A stretch of 64,000 bases of DNA from Microbacterium sp. TNHR37B (GCF_001620065.1 NZ_LQGV01000003.1:1178001-1242000); one strand, 5' to 3'. Shown: positions 1-7,919, counted from the stretch's first letter. Notes: a model not told the origin generated them from the letters alone. Made by a program: numbers and translations.

Positions 1-53
1 GTCGCGGCGAGAGAGGCATTCAGGACGTCGGCGTCGGAGCGTACGCGAGGCAT
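1..53 (-). CDS. Partial CDS, N terminus of a possible TetR-type regulator
   Basis: Only the first 17 codons lie in the window; the gene continues to the left. On the minus strand an ATG at 53 opens the peptide MPRVRSDADVLNASLAA, a basic start followed by a helix that resembles the opening of TetR/AcrR helix-turn-helix proteins. An AAGGTG Shine-Dalgarno-like run precedes the ATG, and a 10-bp palindrome at 63-72 overlaps the leader, as in an autoregulated repressor. The family call rests on 17 residues and is weak; the start codon is better supported. Confidence 0.35.
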   Translation of the reverse strand, partial: MPRVRSDADVLNASLAA

Positions 54-62
54 ACCGGCACC

Positions 63-72
63 TTACGCGTAA
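63..72. promoter_or_regulatory. Palindrome TTACGCGTAA, possible operator
   Basis: A perfect 10-bp inverted repeat about 10 bp upstream of the partial leftward gene, overlapping its ribosome-binding region. A role as an autoregulatory operator is inferred from position only. Confidence 0.25.
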
Positions 73-303
73 TGGCAGAAACTGTCACTACGTGCGGCGC
101 GACCTCGCCCGGGCGCCGCCCTCACCGCCTTCCCTCACCGCCTTCCCTCAGGGCCGTCGCTCAGGGGTGTCGCGCGGGCTGTCGCACGGGCCAAAAGCAG
201 GCGGAATCCGGCCGAATCGGCCGATGCCGCGCCGCCGCCGCCGGTGCGCCTGCTCTTGGCACGCGACGAGGGTGCGAGTCTGGCCGGCGGCCCGACTCGG
301 CGC
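73..303. other. Non-coding G/C-rich spacer with a short tandem repeat
   Basis: No reading frame here has a plausible start, ribosome-binding site and recognisable product. It contains 2.3 tandem copies of the 13-mer CTCACCGCCTTCC at 121-150. The stretch is downstream of the aldo/keto reductase stop codon; nothing else stands out. Confidence 0.5.
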
Positions 304-1236
304 TTACGGAACCCGGTAGCCGGCGGCGCGGAACAGCTCGTACCACTCGGCGCGTGTCAGCGGCACGTCCGACCCCTGCGCGGCGCCGGTGACCCGCTCG
401 GGCGTGGTGGTGCCGAGCACCACCTGCATCTGCGCAGGATGGCGAGTGATCCACGCCGTGGCGATGGCGATGGGCGGGACGTCGTACTGGGCTGCCAGCC
501 GATCGATCACGGCGTTCAGCTCGGGGTACTCGTCGGAGCCGAGGAAGACGCCCGTGAAGAAGCCGGCCTGGAAGGGCGACCACGCCTGGATCGTGATGCC
601 GTGAATGCGGCAGTACTCGACGATGCCTCCGCCGTCCAGCGTCACCGACTGGTCGGTCCCCTGCATGTTGGCGGCCACGCCCTGCGCGATGATCGGCGCG
701 TGCGTGATCGACAGCTGGAGCTGGTTGGCCACGAGCGGCTGACGGACGGCCGTCTTCAGGAGCTCGATCTGCCCCGGGGTGTGGTTGGAGACCCCGAAGG
801 CGCGCACCTTGCCGGCTGCCTCCAGCTCGTCGAACGCGCGCGCCACCTCATCGGGTTCCACGAGCGCGTCGGGACGATGCAGCAGGAGCACGTCGATGTA
901 GTCCGTCCGCAGCGCGCGCAGCGACCCTTCCACCTGCCCCACGATCCGCTCGTACGAGAAGTCGAAGTACGGACCCTCCGGCACGATGCCGGCTTTCGTC
1001 TGGATCGTGATCTCAGCTCGCTCGGAAGGTGTCAGCTGCATCGCTTCGGCGAAGCGCTCTTCACACTGGTGCAGGTGGGAGCCGTAGATGTCGGCGTGGT
1101 CGAAGAAGTCGATCCCGGCATCCCGAGCGGTGCGCACGAGGGTGCGGATCTCGTCGTCGGACTTGTCGCTGATGCGCATGAGGCCGAGCACCACATTGGG
1201 TGCCTGCAGGGTGGGTCCGAGGGGGACGGTCTTCAT
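304..1236 (-). CDS. Aldo/keto reductase
   Basis: 310-aa NADPH-dependent aldo/keto reductase of the YdhF-like subgroup. The catalytic tetrad is visible: D46 and Y51 in FFDHADIYG, K81 in IQTKAGI and H120 in LLLHRPD, on a TIM-barrel framework of normal length. The C-terminal part (VVLGTTTPERV) is the usual nucleotide-binding segment. The ATG at 1236 is preceded by AGGAG with 8-nt spacing and a TGGACT/TAGCGT promoter. It appears monocistronic. The physiological carbonyl substrate cannot be read from the sequence. Confidence 0.93.
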   Translation of the reverse strand: MKTVPLGPTLQAPNVVLGLMRISDKSDDEIRTLVRTARDAGIDFFDHADIYGSHLHQCEERFAEAMQLTPSERAEITIQTKAGIVPEGPYFDFSYERIVGQVEGSLRALRTDYIDVLLLHRPDALVEPDEVARAFDELEAAGKVRAFGVSNHTPGQIELLKTAVRQPLVANQLQLSITHAPIIAQGVAANMQGTDQSVTLDGGGIVEYCRIHGITIQAWSPFQAGFFTGVFLGSDEYPELNAVIDRLAAQYDVPPIAIATAWITRHPAQMQVVLGTTTPERVTGAAQGSDVPLTRAEWYELFRAAGYRVP

Positions 1237-1265
1237 GGGTGGCTCCTGTCGTTCGGTGCGCTCTC

Positions 1266-1294
1266 ACGCTAGATAGTCGCCTGCCGGAAGTCCA
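1266..1294 (-). promoter_or_regulatory. Promoter of the aldo/keto reductase
   Basis: On the minus strand, TGGACT (1289-1294) and TAGCGT (1266-1271) are separated by exactly 17 bp, placing a start site about 20 nt before the AGGAG of the reductase. TAGCGT recurs as the -10 of several genes in this window. Confidence 0.45.
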
Positions 1295-1377
1295 CCGCCC
1301 GCGCCGCCCCAGGCGCCGCCCCACCGCGGCCGCCCGCCCGCGTCCGCCCGCCCGCCCCGCCAGCCGTCATCCCCCGC

Positions 1378-1464
1378 GTGCACAACGGCGGAGCCGGAGG
1401 GCGACACGCCGCGTCCCGGCGGGCAGGGGGCGGCGTGTCACCTCCCGCATCCGCCGTTGTGTAC
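1378..1464. repeat. Nested palindromic repeat, copy 1
   Basis: Outer arms GTGCACAACGGCGGA (1378-1392) and TCCGCCGTTGTGTAC (1450-1464) pair with one mismatch. Inner arms GACACGCCG (1403-1411) and CGGCGTGTC (1431-1439) lie exactly 10 nt inside each outer arm. It sits 27 bp beyond the stop codon of the leftward MFS gene. See copies at 10604, 10754, 48654, 52497, 53355 and 63901. Confidence 0.9.
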
Positions 1465-1491
1465 CCGGGAGAGGGGGTGCCCCGTGCGTGC

Positions 1492-2694
1492 TCAGCCGCG
1501 GGTGGTCGTCAGCGTGGCCGCGGGCGCGTCCGCCGTGCGGGGCCGGGTGAGGGTGGCAACGATCATGACGACCAGGGCGACCGCCGTCATCGCCGCCCCG
1601 GTCCAGATGGGAGCCGTGTAGCCCAGACCCGCAGAGATGGCGAGGCCCCCCACCCACGCGCCGACCGCGTTGCCCACGTTGAAGGCCGCGATGTTGGCAC
1701 CCGAGGCCAGCGTCGGTGCCTGGCCCGCGTAGACCATGATCCTGCTCTGGAGCCCGGGCGTCGCACCGAAGCCGAAGCCACCCATGAGGAACAGGAGCAG
1801 TACGGTGGCCGGGCCCGACGCCGCCACGAGGGCGAAGACGACGAGGATGCCGGCGAGGGCCGCGATGCAGACGAGGAGGGTGCCGTCGATGGAGCGGTCC
1901 GCGAACCGGCCACCCACGACGTTTCCCACCACGAGGCCGGCACCGAACACGACGAGCAGCCACGGCACGGCCCCCGGGGGGAACCCGCTCACCTCCGTCA
2001 GCGTGTACGCGATGTAGGTGAAGGCGCCGAACATCCCGCCGAACGACAGCACCGTGACCGTGAGGGAGAGCCACACCTGCGGGGTACGGAATGCCCGGAG
2101 CTCGTGTCGCAGGCCGCCAGGCTGCGCGTCGGCATCCGCCGCTCCCGCGGTGGCGCCCGGGACGAGGGCGGCGACGCCGACGAAGGCCACGACTCCGATC
2201 GCGGAAATCACCCAGAACGTCGCGCGCCATCCGAACTGCTGGCCGAGGAAGGTGCCGAACGGGACCCCCAGCACGTTGGCCGCGGTCAGCCCGGTGAACA
2301 TGAGGGCGATGGCACCCGCCTTCTTCTCCGGCGGCATCAGCCCCGCGGCCACGACCGACCCGATGCCGAAGAACGCCCCGTGGCACAGCGCGGCGACGAT
2401 GCGTCCCGCCATCGCGATCTCGTACGTGCTCGCTGCGGCGGTGAGGGCGTTGCCGACGATGAACAGCACGAGCAGGGACAGCAGCACGGGCTTGCGCGGA
2501 AGGCGGGTGACGGCCGCGGTGAGCACGAGCGCCCCGACCACGACGGCCAAGGCGTAGCCCGAGATGAGCCAGCCCGCCACGGCCTCGGTGACGCCGAAGT
2601 CAGTTGCGACCTCCGGCAGCAGGCCCATGATGACGAACTCCGTCAGTCCGATGCCGAACGCGCCGACAGCCAGCGCGAGCAGTCCGAGGGGCAT
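1492..2694 (-). CDS. MFS transporter, DHA1 (AraJ/Cml-like) efflux family
   Basis: 400-aa major facilitator with about 12 membrane segments. The N terminus GAFGIGLTEFVIMGLLP is typical of the AraJ/chloramphenicol-arabinose exporter branch of DHA1, which expels drugs or sugars with proton antiport. The start is ATG 2694, preceded by AGGGAG; the upstream in-frame ATG at 2784 would add a non-hydrophobic leader running through the operator region and is rejected. It is divergent from a MarR regulator across a spacer with inverted repeats, so MarR probably controls it. The substrate is unknown. Confidence 0.9.
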   Translation of the reverse strand: MPLGLLALAVGAFGIGLTEFVIMGLLPEVATDFGVTEAVAGWLISGYALAVVVGALVLTAAVTRLPRKPVLLSLLVLFIVGNALTAAASTYEIAMAGRIVAALCHGAFFGIGSVVAAGLMPPEKKAGAIALMFTGLTAANVLGVPFGTFLGQQFGWRATFWVISAIGVVAFVGVAALVPGATAGAADADAQPGGLRHELRAFRTPQVWLSLTVTVLSFGGMFGAFTYIAYTLTEVSGFPPGAVPWLLVVFGAGLVVGNVVGGRFADRSIDGTLLVCIAALAGILVVFALVAASGPATVLLLFLMGGFGFGATPGLQSRIMVYAGQAPTLASGANIAAFNVGNAVGAWVGGLAISAGLGYTAPIWTGAAMTAVALVVMIVATLTRPRTADAPAATLTTTRG

Positions 2695-2714
2695 GGCGAT
2701 CTCCCTGAGGCTAG

Positions 2715-2759
2715 AATGATTGCAGACGCGGGATATTGCGAAGCGGAAGCAATCATTGC
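2715..2759. promoter_or_regulatory. MarR-type operator pair between MFS and marR genes
   Basis: AATGATTGC (2715-2723) is the exact reverse complement of GCAATCATT (2749-2757). The right site extends to GCAATCATTGC (2749-2759), a perfect 5-1-5 palindrome, and a further ATTGC half site lies at 2735-2739. Tandem palindromes in a divergent MarR/transporter spacer are the usual autoregulatory arrangement. Confidence 0.6.
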
Positions 2760-2800
2760 ACGCGCAGATACAACGCGCAAGCAACTAACGGAGGTCGCCC

Positions 2801-3256
2801 ATGGGTATCGCCGACGATGCCGTCGAGGTTCGGGCGCAGGGGTGGCGCACGCTGGCGGCGCTGCACGGGCTCATCGAGGCCGAACTGGAGCGCGCGCTCG
2901 CCGAAGGGTTCTCGCTCTCAGTCGTCGAATACACGGTGCTGGATGCCCTGGAGCGGCAGAACGGTTGGCACATGCGGATGCAGCAGCTCGCGCGCGCGGC
3001 CGCCCTCAGCGCCAGCGCCACGACGCGCCTGGTGAACCGCCTCGAAGACCGCGGTCTTCTCACCCGGGTGCTCTGCGCCGACGACCGTCGCGGGATCTAT
3101 ACCGAGCTCACCGCCGCGGGTCGCGCCCTCTATGAGCGGGCGCGTCCCGTGCACGACGAGACGCTCGAGCGGGTGCTCGAGGAGGCGCAGGCGCGGCCCG
3201 AGCTGGCGCCGGTCGTGGCGGCCCTCCACGGCGAGACGGTGCCGCCGGCGCGCTGA
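2801..3256 (+). CDS. MarR family transcriptional regulator
   Basis: 151-aa winged-helix repressor. The central part (about residues 60-105) carries the recognition helix LSASATTRLVNRLEDRGLL followed by the DDRR wing (RVLCADDRRGIYTELTAAG), the hallmark of MarR. Helices at both ends form the dimer interface. ATG 2801 has GGAGG 7 nt upstream. It is divergent from the MFS exporter at 1492-2694 with palindromic sites between them, so it most likely represses itself and the exporter until a ligand binds. Confidence 0.92.
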   Translation: MGIADDAVEVRAQGWRTLAALHGLIEAELERALAEGFSLSVVEYTVLDALERQNGWHMRMQQLARAAALSASATTRLVNRLEDRGLLTRVLCADDRRGIYTELTAAGRALYERARPVHDETLERVLEEAQARPELAPVVAALHGETVPPAR

Positions 3257-3295
3257 TCATCGGGCGACTTCCCGTCGTCGCGTCATGAAACGCAG

Positions 3296-3325
3296 CGGCC
3301 GCCATCTCATATATGCGGGCGGCCG
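3296..3325. terminator. Hairpin between convergent marR and SRPBCC genes
   Basis: CGGCCGCC (3296-3303) pairs with GGCGGCCG (3318-3325) across a 14-nt A/T-rich loop. There is no T-tract. Its place between two converging stop codons suggests bidirectional termination. Confidence 0.45.
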
Positions 3326-3329
3326 GGCA

Positions 3330-3830
3330 TCACCCCAGGATCCCGGCCGCTCCGTCTGCCTCGGCCGCAGGCAGCGTTCTCGTCTCGGCGGCGGCCTTGA
3401 GTCGAGCCAGCCCCTCTTCGACGTCGCGGGCGATCATCCGGTCGGTGCCGCCGAGTCGGGCGAGGGCGCCACGGAGGCCACGCCCCTCGAGCGCGATGGT
3501 CCAGGTCACGCGCGTTCCGCCCTCGATCCTCATGAGGTCGAAGCGCATCGGCAGGTTGACCTTCCAGGGCGAGACCATCGCCAGGCGCACCTCGACGCGA
3601 TCGGGCGTGGTGGTGCCGACGATCATGTTGCCCCTGCCGATCTTTCCCGATCCGGACCACGCATAAAAGGCGCCTTCGCCGGATTCGGGCCCGGAGTACT
3701 CGCGGCGGTCGGCCGTGAGCGACGACCACGGCGACCACTCCTGCCAGGACCGCAGGCTGGAGACCAGCCCGCGGACGCGCGAGCGCGGCGCGGCCACGTC
3801 GACCGATCGCGTGATCTCGGAGGAACTCAT
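3330..3830 (-). CDS. SRPBCC family protein
   Basis: 166-aa START/Bet v1-like (SRPBCC) protein. It opens with ITRSVDVAAPRSRVRGLVSSLRSWQEWSPW, the usual first strand and helices of the fold that build a hydrophobic ligand pocket, and continues through VEVRLAMVSPWKVNLPMRF and a VTWTIALEG strand. Members bind or cyclise lipids and polyketides, but many have no known ligand and none can be assigned here. The ATG at 3830 lies 6 nt after TAGGTT, so the mRNA may be leaderless. Confidence 0.85.
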   Translation of the reverse strand: MSSSEITRSVDVAAPRSRVRGLVSSLRSWQEWSPWSSLTADRREYSGPESGEGAFYAWSGSGKIGRGNMIVGTTTPDRVEVRLAMVSPWKVNLPMRFDLMRIEGGTRVTWTIALEGRGLRGALARLGGTDRMIARDVEEGLARLKAAAETRTLPAAEADGAAGILG

Positions 3831-3836
3831 ATGTGC

Positions 3837-3842
3837 AACCTA
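3837..3842 (-). promoter_or_regulatory. -10 element TAGGTT, leaderless SRPBCC transcript
   Basis: TAGGTT on the minus strand ends 6 nt before the ATG at 3830, the distance expected when transcription starts at the start codon. No convincing -35 was found. Confidence 0.4.
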
Positions 3843-3929
3843 CCTCGCCTGAATGAAACCGGTCCCGGCGTCGCGCAAGTTGCGGACGGATCGTGCGAAA
3901 GCGCGGCAGGGGAGGACTCGGCGCGAAGG

Positions 3930-3954
3930 CGCCCGGCCCCTACTGGGCCGGGCG
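3930..3954 (-). terminator. Hairpin spanning the yaeQ-like stop codon
   Basis: A perfect 10-bp stem, CGCCCGGCCC (3930-3939) with GGGCCGGGCG (3945-3954), and a 5-nt loop. The TAG stop codon of the YaeQ-family gene (3940-3942) lies inside the loop. There is no U-tract after it. Confidence 0.5.
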
Positions 3955-4479
3955 TTCGAGGATCGCCGACGACAGCGACGTGCCGTTGATGTCGAGGTAG
4001 ATACGGCGCTCGGTGACCGACAGCGTCAGCTCCGTGCGGCGTTCCAGCGCGGCGGCGGCGGCCTCCACGAAACCCGGTTCGAACGCGTACAGCGTGATCT
4101 CGCCGCCGCGGTGGATGCGCTTTCCCGCCCAGAGCGCGGCGACCTTCTCCGGGTCGCGGTGCGTGTACACGGCGACCCGGTCCGCGGCCAGCGCTCCCTG
4201 GTGCAGTCGCCCGGCGTCGGGCGCCCCCACCTCGATCCACGCCAGCAGCGACCCGGTGAGGTCCCGGACGAAGACCGCCGGCTCGTCGGTGGCGGCGATG
4301 CCCTCGCTGAACGCGATGCCCTCCTCGTGCTCGAGGCAGTAGGCCAGCACGCGCGTCATCATGAACTCCGTCGTCTCGGCCGACTGCCGCGCGGTGCGGA
4401 GGGAGAGCTCCTCGTAGACCCCGCGGTCGACATCGGCGAGATGGACCGTGAACGTGTGGATCGTCGCGCCGATGGCCAT
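3940..4479 (-). CDS. YaeQ family protein
   Basis: 179 aa, the normal length of the YaeQ family, recognised by its opening ATIHTFTVHLADVDRGVYEELSLR and by the conserved AETTEFMMTRVLAYC and LTGSLLAWIEVG segments. YaeQ proteins share a PD-(D/E)XK nuclease-like core; their cellular role is not established. The ATG at 4479 follows a TAGGCT hexamer by 8 nt and has no clear ribosome-binding site. It lies downstream of the CatA-like gene on the same strand with a 26-bp gap. Confidence 0.92.
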   Translation of the reverse strand: MAIGATIHTFTVHLADVDRGVYEELSLRTARQSAETTEFMMTRVLAYCLEHEEGIAFSEGIAATDEPAVFVRDLTGSLLAWIEVGAPDAGRLHQGALAADRVAVYTHRDPEKVAALWAGKRIHRGGEITLYAFEPGFVEAAAAALERRTELTLSVTERRIYLDINGTSLSSAILERPAQ

Positions 4480-4505
4480 GAGAAGCGAGCCTACCGGCGC
4501 GCCGA

Positions 4506-5168
4506 TCAGCCCGCGGACGCCAGCCAGGACGGGTCGGCGAGCAGCGCCTGCAACTCGGTGACCAGTCGCGCCGTGTGAAACCCGTCGGCCGCCGCGTGGT
4601 GGATCTGGATCGCGAGCGGGAGGAGCGTGCGCCCCTCACGTTCGACGTAGCGGCCGAGCGTGAAGATCGGCGCGAGGTGGTCCCACCCGCCGTCGACGTT
4701 CAGGGTGAAGCCGGTGAACCTCGTCCACGGGAGGCTCGAGATGTCGAAGCCGTGCCGTGGCGGCGCTCCCTGGGGGAAGAAGTCGGTCGCGTCGCGGTGC
4801 TCGGCGATCACCCGGGTCGCCGCGTCGTGGAACGCTCCGAAGTCGGCGTCGAACGGCACCCACAGGCTCGAGAACGTCTCGCTATCCGGATGGAACACGG
4901 TGAAGGACGGATCGACCTCGGGCCACACGGCGGGCGCACCGTCGTCGAGCAGGGTCATCCGGAACTCCTCGTGCCGGTTGACGACCGCAGCGATCGCCCA
5001 GATCTGGGCGACGTAGGTGCGGCGGCCCGCCGCCCGCACGGCGTCGACGAACGCGGTCACGTCGAGCTCCACCGTCATCGCATACGTGCAGGGGACGGCC
5101 TGGCGGTAGTGCGCGAAGTGCTGGCGCCGCGGCCAGGTGTCGAGGTCGATGGGCGTGGGGTGGCTCAT
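4506..5168 (-). CDS. CatA-like chloramphenicol O-acetyltransferase
   Basis: 220-aa member of the trimeric acetyl-CoA-dependent chloramphenicol acetyltransferase family. The active-site signature HHxxxDG is present as IHHAAADGFH (HH at 190-191, DG at 195-196), and the N terminus RRQHFAHYRQ matches the family. Length is normal. Whether chloramphenicol is the substrate cannot be decided: divergent chromosomal members often lack activity on it. The start is ATG 5168, 10 bp after the stop of the serine hydrolase gene; longer in-frame extensions run antiparallel to the hydrolase and are rejected. Confidence 0.85.
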   Translation of the reverse strand: MSHPTPIDLDTWPRRQHFAHYRQAVPCTYAMTVELDVTAFVDAVRAAGRRTYVAQIWAIAAVVNRHEEFRMTLLDDGAPAVWPEVDPSFTVFHPDSETFSSLWVPFDADFGAFHDAATRVIAEHRDATDFFPQGAPPRHGFDISSLPWTRFTGFTLNVDGGWDHLAPIFTLGRYVEREGRTLLPLAIQIHHAAADGFHTARLVTELQALLADPSWLASAG

Positions 5169-5175
5169 CCTTCCG

Positions 5176-5181
5176 AGCCTA
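5176..5181 (-). promoter_or_regulatory. -10 element TAGGCT overlapping the upstream stop codon
   Basis: TAGGCT lies 7 nt before the CatA-like ATG; its TAG is also the stop codon of the serine hydrolase gene. An internal leaderless promoter is possible in addition to read-through from upstream. Confidence 0.35.
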
Positions 5182-6600
5182 GGCCTGTTCGTCCACCCAC
5201 TCCGGGACGGCCAGCGTCTCGAGCCCCGGTCCCTGCAGCGGCACGGTGTGCCATGCGGCGTGGAGCGCGCCGGCGCCATCGCGGCGGAGGAGCAGACGAT
5301 GCGGCGACGCGGTGACGACGAGGTGCACACGCACGCCGTCCGCGTGGGCCTCGCCCCGGACGGCGATGGGCACCGCGGTGCCTTCTTCGACCTCGGGGGA
5401 GGCGACGACGGCAGGACCGGGCTGTGCAGGTGCCGGGAGGGGGAGGAGCGCCGCCGTCCAGCTGTCGCTCGCGACGGCGACGCTGTCTCCCGAGGGAAGA
5501 GCCAGCCGCCATCCGCCGTCGGCATCGTCGAGCCGCCAGTCGGTCGTGTCGATCGCGCCGTCGGGGGCGGGAGCGAGCGCGTCGCGGGCGTCCCACGAGT
5601 CGACGGTGTGCGCCCGCTCGCGCAGCTGCTCGAACGCGTCGTCGTCCTCGTCGAGGGGGAGGTCGGACACGTCCGACATCAGCTCCCAGAACGCGCGGAG
5701 GGTGCGCTGCGTCTCGAGGGTCGAGCCCTGGTAGGCGATGACGATCCCGCGCTCCGGGTCGATGACCCCGAACTGTCCGTACGCGCCGTCCAGGCGGAAG
5801 CCCACCGTGCTTCGCCACACCTGGTAGCCGTAACCGAGCCCCCAGTCGTTCGCCGCGGCCTCCTCGGGGGACTGCGCCGGGTCACGCGTGTCCGACCAGG
5901 GCTGCGACAGCTCTCCGACGTAAGAGGACGCCACCAGCTGCTCGCCGTCGTGTCGGCCGCCGTCGGCCAGTAGCGTCGAGACGCGGACCAGGTCGCCGAC
6001 CGTGATGTGGAAGCCCGAGAAGCCCTGCTCCACCCCGAACGCCGGCTTCATCCATCGCTGGCCGATGCCGAGGGGCTCCAGCAGCCGCGGGCGAAGATAG
6101 TCGGTCAGTCGCTCCCCCGTGAGCGCCGTCACGATGCACGACAGGGCGTAGGTCGCGTCGGAGTTGTAGGCGAACCGGGTTCCCGGGGTGGCCGCCGGTG
6201 TCTGGGTCAGGAGCTTCCGCACGTCGAACCGCAGCGCGTCGATCTGCTCGGCGTCGTGGCCCGTGTTCATCGTGAGGAGGTGGCGGACGGTGAGGCCGTG
6301 GGGGTTGGGGAGTCCCAGCAGGTCACCCACGGAGTCGTCCAGCGACAGCATGCCTTCGGCTTCGAGCAGGCCGATCGCGAGGGAGGTGAACGTCTTGGAG
6401 ACCGAGTAGACCAGGGCCGGTCGGGTCAGGTCGTAGGGCTGCCAGGCGCACTCGAAGACGGAGTTCCAGCCGCCTTCGCCGTCGCGCCGAGCCACCACGA
6501 TCGCGTGGGGGTCGAGCCCCGAGGTCTCCAGGGTGTCGAGGAGCCGCAGGAGGGCTCTCGAGGGGATGCCGTGAGCTTCGGGCGAACTGTCACTCACCAT
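5179..6600 (-). CDS. Serine hydrolase, beta-lactamase (class C) fold
   Basis: 473 aa. The SxxK nucleophile motif is S66-V-S-K69 (YSVSKTFTSLA) and the Tyr motif is Y145-N-S (FAYNSDATYAL), as in class C-type serine hydrolases and esterases. The first ~340 residues form this domain; the rest is a beta-rich tail of the kind often attached to esterase-like members. There is no signal peptide, so it is probably a cytoplasmic esterase or peptidase rather than a secreted beta-lactamase. Its ATG overlaps the end of the DUF427 gene by 11 bp, so the two are co-transcribed. Confidence 0.88.
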   Translation of the reverse strand: MVSDSSPEAHGIPSRALLRLLDTLETSGLDPHAIVVARRDGEGGWNSVFECAWQPYDLTRPALVYSVSKTFTSLAIGLLEAEGMLSLDDSVGDLLGLPNPHGLTVRHLLTMNTGHDAEQIDALRFDVRKLLTQTPAATPGTRFAYNSDATYALSCIVTALTGERLTDYLRPRLLEPLGIGQRWMKPAFGVEQGFSGFHITVGDLVRVSTLLADGGRHDGEQLVASSYVGELSQPWSDTRDPAQSPEEAAANDWGLGYGYQVWRSTVGFRLDGAYGQFGVIDPERGIVIAYQGSTLETQRTLRAFWELMSDVSDLPLDEDDDAFEQLRERAHTVDSWDARDALAPAPDGAIDTTDWRLDDADGGWRLALPSGDSVAVASDSWTAALLPLPAPAQPGPAVVASPEVEEGTAVPIAVRGEAHADGVRVHLVVTASPHRLLLRRDGAGALHAAWHTVPLQGPGLETLAVPEWVDEQA

Positions 6601-6898
6601 CGACGACCTGCACCTCTTTCCAGAAGGCGACGTATCCCGAGAAGTCGCGGCCCACCCGCTCGATCGCGGTGGGGTAGGGCTCGGGGTAGCTCCAGGCGCG
6701 GTCGGTCAGGCTCTGCCCGTCCACCTCGACCGTGAAGTACTGGCAGTCGCCCTTCCACGGGCACCGGTACGGGGTCGGGCTCTTCACGAGGTACTCGCCG
6801 CGCACGCTCTGTGGCGGGAAGTACCAGTTCCCTTCGATGGAGACGAGCTCGTCTCGGCTCGCTTCGGCGATCACCGTCTCGCCCAGAACTGCCTTCAT
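6590..6898 (-). CDS. DUF427 domain-containing protein
   Basis: 102-aa single-domain protein. The DUF427 pattern is clear: NWYFPPQSV, then YRCPWKGDCQYFTV, then AWSYPEPYPTAIE. The fold is a small beta-barrel with unknown biochemical role. The ATG at 6898 has a textbook AGGAGG 7 nt upstream; an in-frame ATG 29 codons further out is rejected because it lies beyond this site. It is the first gene of a three-gene leftward run. Confidence 0.93.
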   Translation of the reverse strand: MKAVLGETVIAEASRDELVSIEGNWYFPPQSVRGEYLVKSPTPYRCPWKGDCQYFTVEVDGQSLTDRAWSYPEPYPTAIERVGRDFSGYVAFWKEVQVVDGE

Positions 6899-7013
6899 GG
6901 TTCCTCCTCGGTCGACATCGACTCTTCCAGTCTGCCGCGTCGGAGCGCCAGACGGGATCGATATCCGTGGTTCGCTCCTGGACACCGCCGGGCTGTGCGG
7001 ACGCGATGCCCGA

Positions 7014-7919
7014 TCAGCGCGGCGACTCCCCGCCTTCGGTGAACGAAGGTCGTCGCCCGAAGGCCCGGGCGATGCTCAGCACCGCTCCGACGACCACGAG
7101 CCCCAGCGCCAGACCGGCCACGGCCGAGACCGCCGTGTCGGCCACCCAGACCACGACCGGGCCGAGCGCCTCGACGGCGTGCTCCACCGCGTGGAGGAGC
7201 TCCACCGGGAGGGCCCATCCGACCGCGCCGAGGTTCGCGAGCACCAGGTGGCCGCCCACCCAGAGCATCGCGACGGTGCCGACCACGCTGATCACGCGGA
7301 AGACCGCCGGCATCGATCGCACGATCCGCGCTCCGGTGTGCCGCACGCGGCGCGAGGGGCTCTTGGCCATCCGGAGCCCGATGTCATCGATCTTCACGAG
7401 CAGCGCCACCGCTCCGTACACGGCGCCGGTCATGACGACGGCGATCAGTGCGAGAACCGCCAGCCGCGTCCACACGCCCAGACCCGGCTCGATGTTCGAG
7501 AGGGAGATGAGCATGATCTCGGTCGAGAGGATGAGATCGGTGCGCACCGCTCCGGCAACCAGACGCTTCTCGTCGCGTCCGCCCGCGTCCTCGCTTCCGT
7601 GATGGAAGCCGAACCACTCGAGCACCTTCTCCGCACCCTCGAAGCACAGGTACGTGCCTCCGATGATCAGGAGCCAGGGGAGCACGTCGGGCGCGAAGGC
7701 GGTGAGGAGCATCGCGGCCGGGATGATCAGGAGGAACTTGTTGGCCAAGGAGCCGAGGGCGATCTTGCCGACCACGGGAAGCTCCCGGGCGGGGGAGATC
7801 CCCTGGACGTACTGGGGGGTGACGGCCGCATCGTCGATCACCACACCGGCCGACTTCGCGGACGCCTTGAGCGCCGCACTGAGGATGTCGTCGACGACGG
7901 CGAGCAGACCAACGGACAT
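7014..7919 (-). CDS. DUF808 (YedI-like) inner membrane protein
   Basis: 301-aa integral membrane protein of the DUF808/YedI family, recognised by the opening SVGLLAVVDDILSAALKASAKSAGVVIDDAAV and by GTYLCFEGAEKVLEW and the RTDLILSTEIMLISL segment. About six membrane spans are visible. Function is unknown across the family. An AGGGAG ribosome-binding site lies 6-7 nt before ATG 7919. It is divergent from the gene at 7979. Confidence 0.93.
   Translation of the reverse strand: MSVGLLAVVDDILSAALKASAKSAGVVIDDAAVTPQYVQGISPARELPVVGKIALGSLANKFLLIIPAAMLLTAFAPDVLPWLLIIGGTYLCFEGAEKVLEWFGFHHGSEDAGGRDEKRLVAGAVRTDLILSTEIMLISLSNIEPGLGVWTRLAVLALIAVVMTGAVYGAVALLVKIDDIGLRMAKSPSRRVRHTGARIVRSMPAVFRVISVVGTVAMLWVGGHLVLANLGAVGWALPVELLHAVEHAVEALGPVVVWVADTAVSAVAGLALGLVVVGAVLSIARAFGRRPSFTEGGESPR

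Noticed and set aside
1378..1464. Insertion sequence ends
   Set aside because: No transposase frame lies between the arms, no target-site duplications were found at any copy, and the length is near-constant at about 80-90 bp.
1378..3135. 585-codon plus-strand frame across the MFS and marR genes
   Set aside because: It crosses a palindromic repeat, the MFS gene in antisense and the operator region; Arg/Glu-rich shadow.
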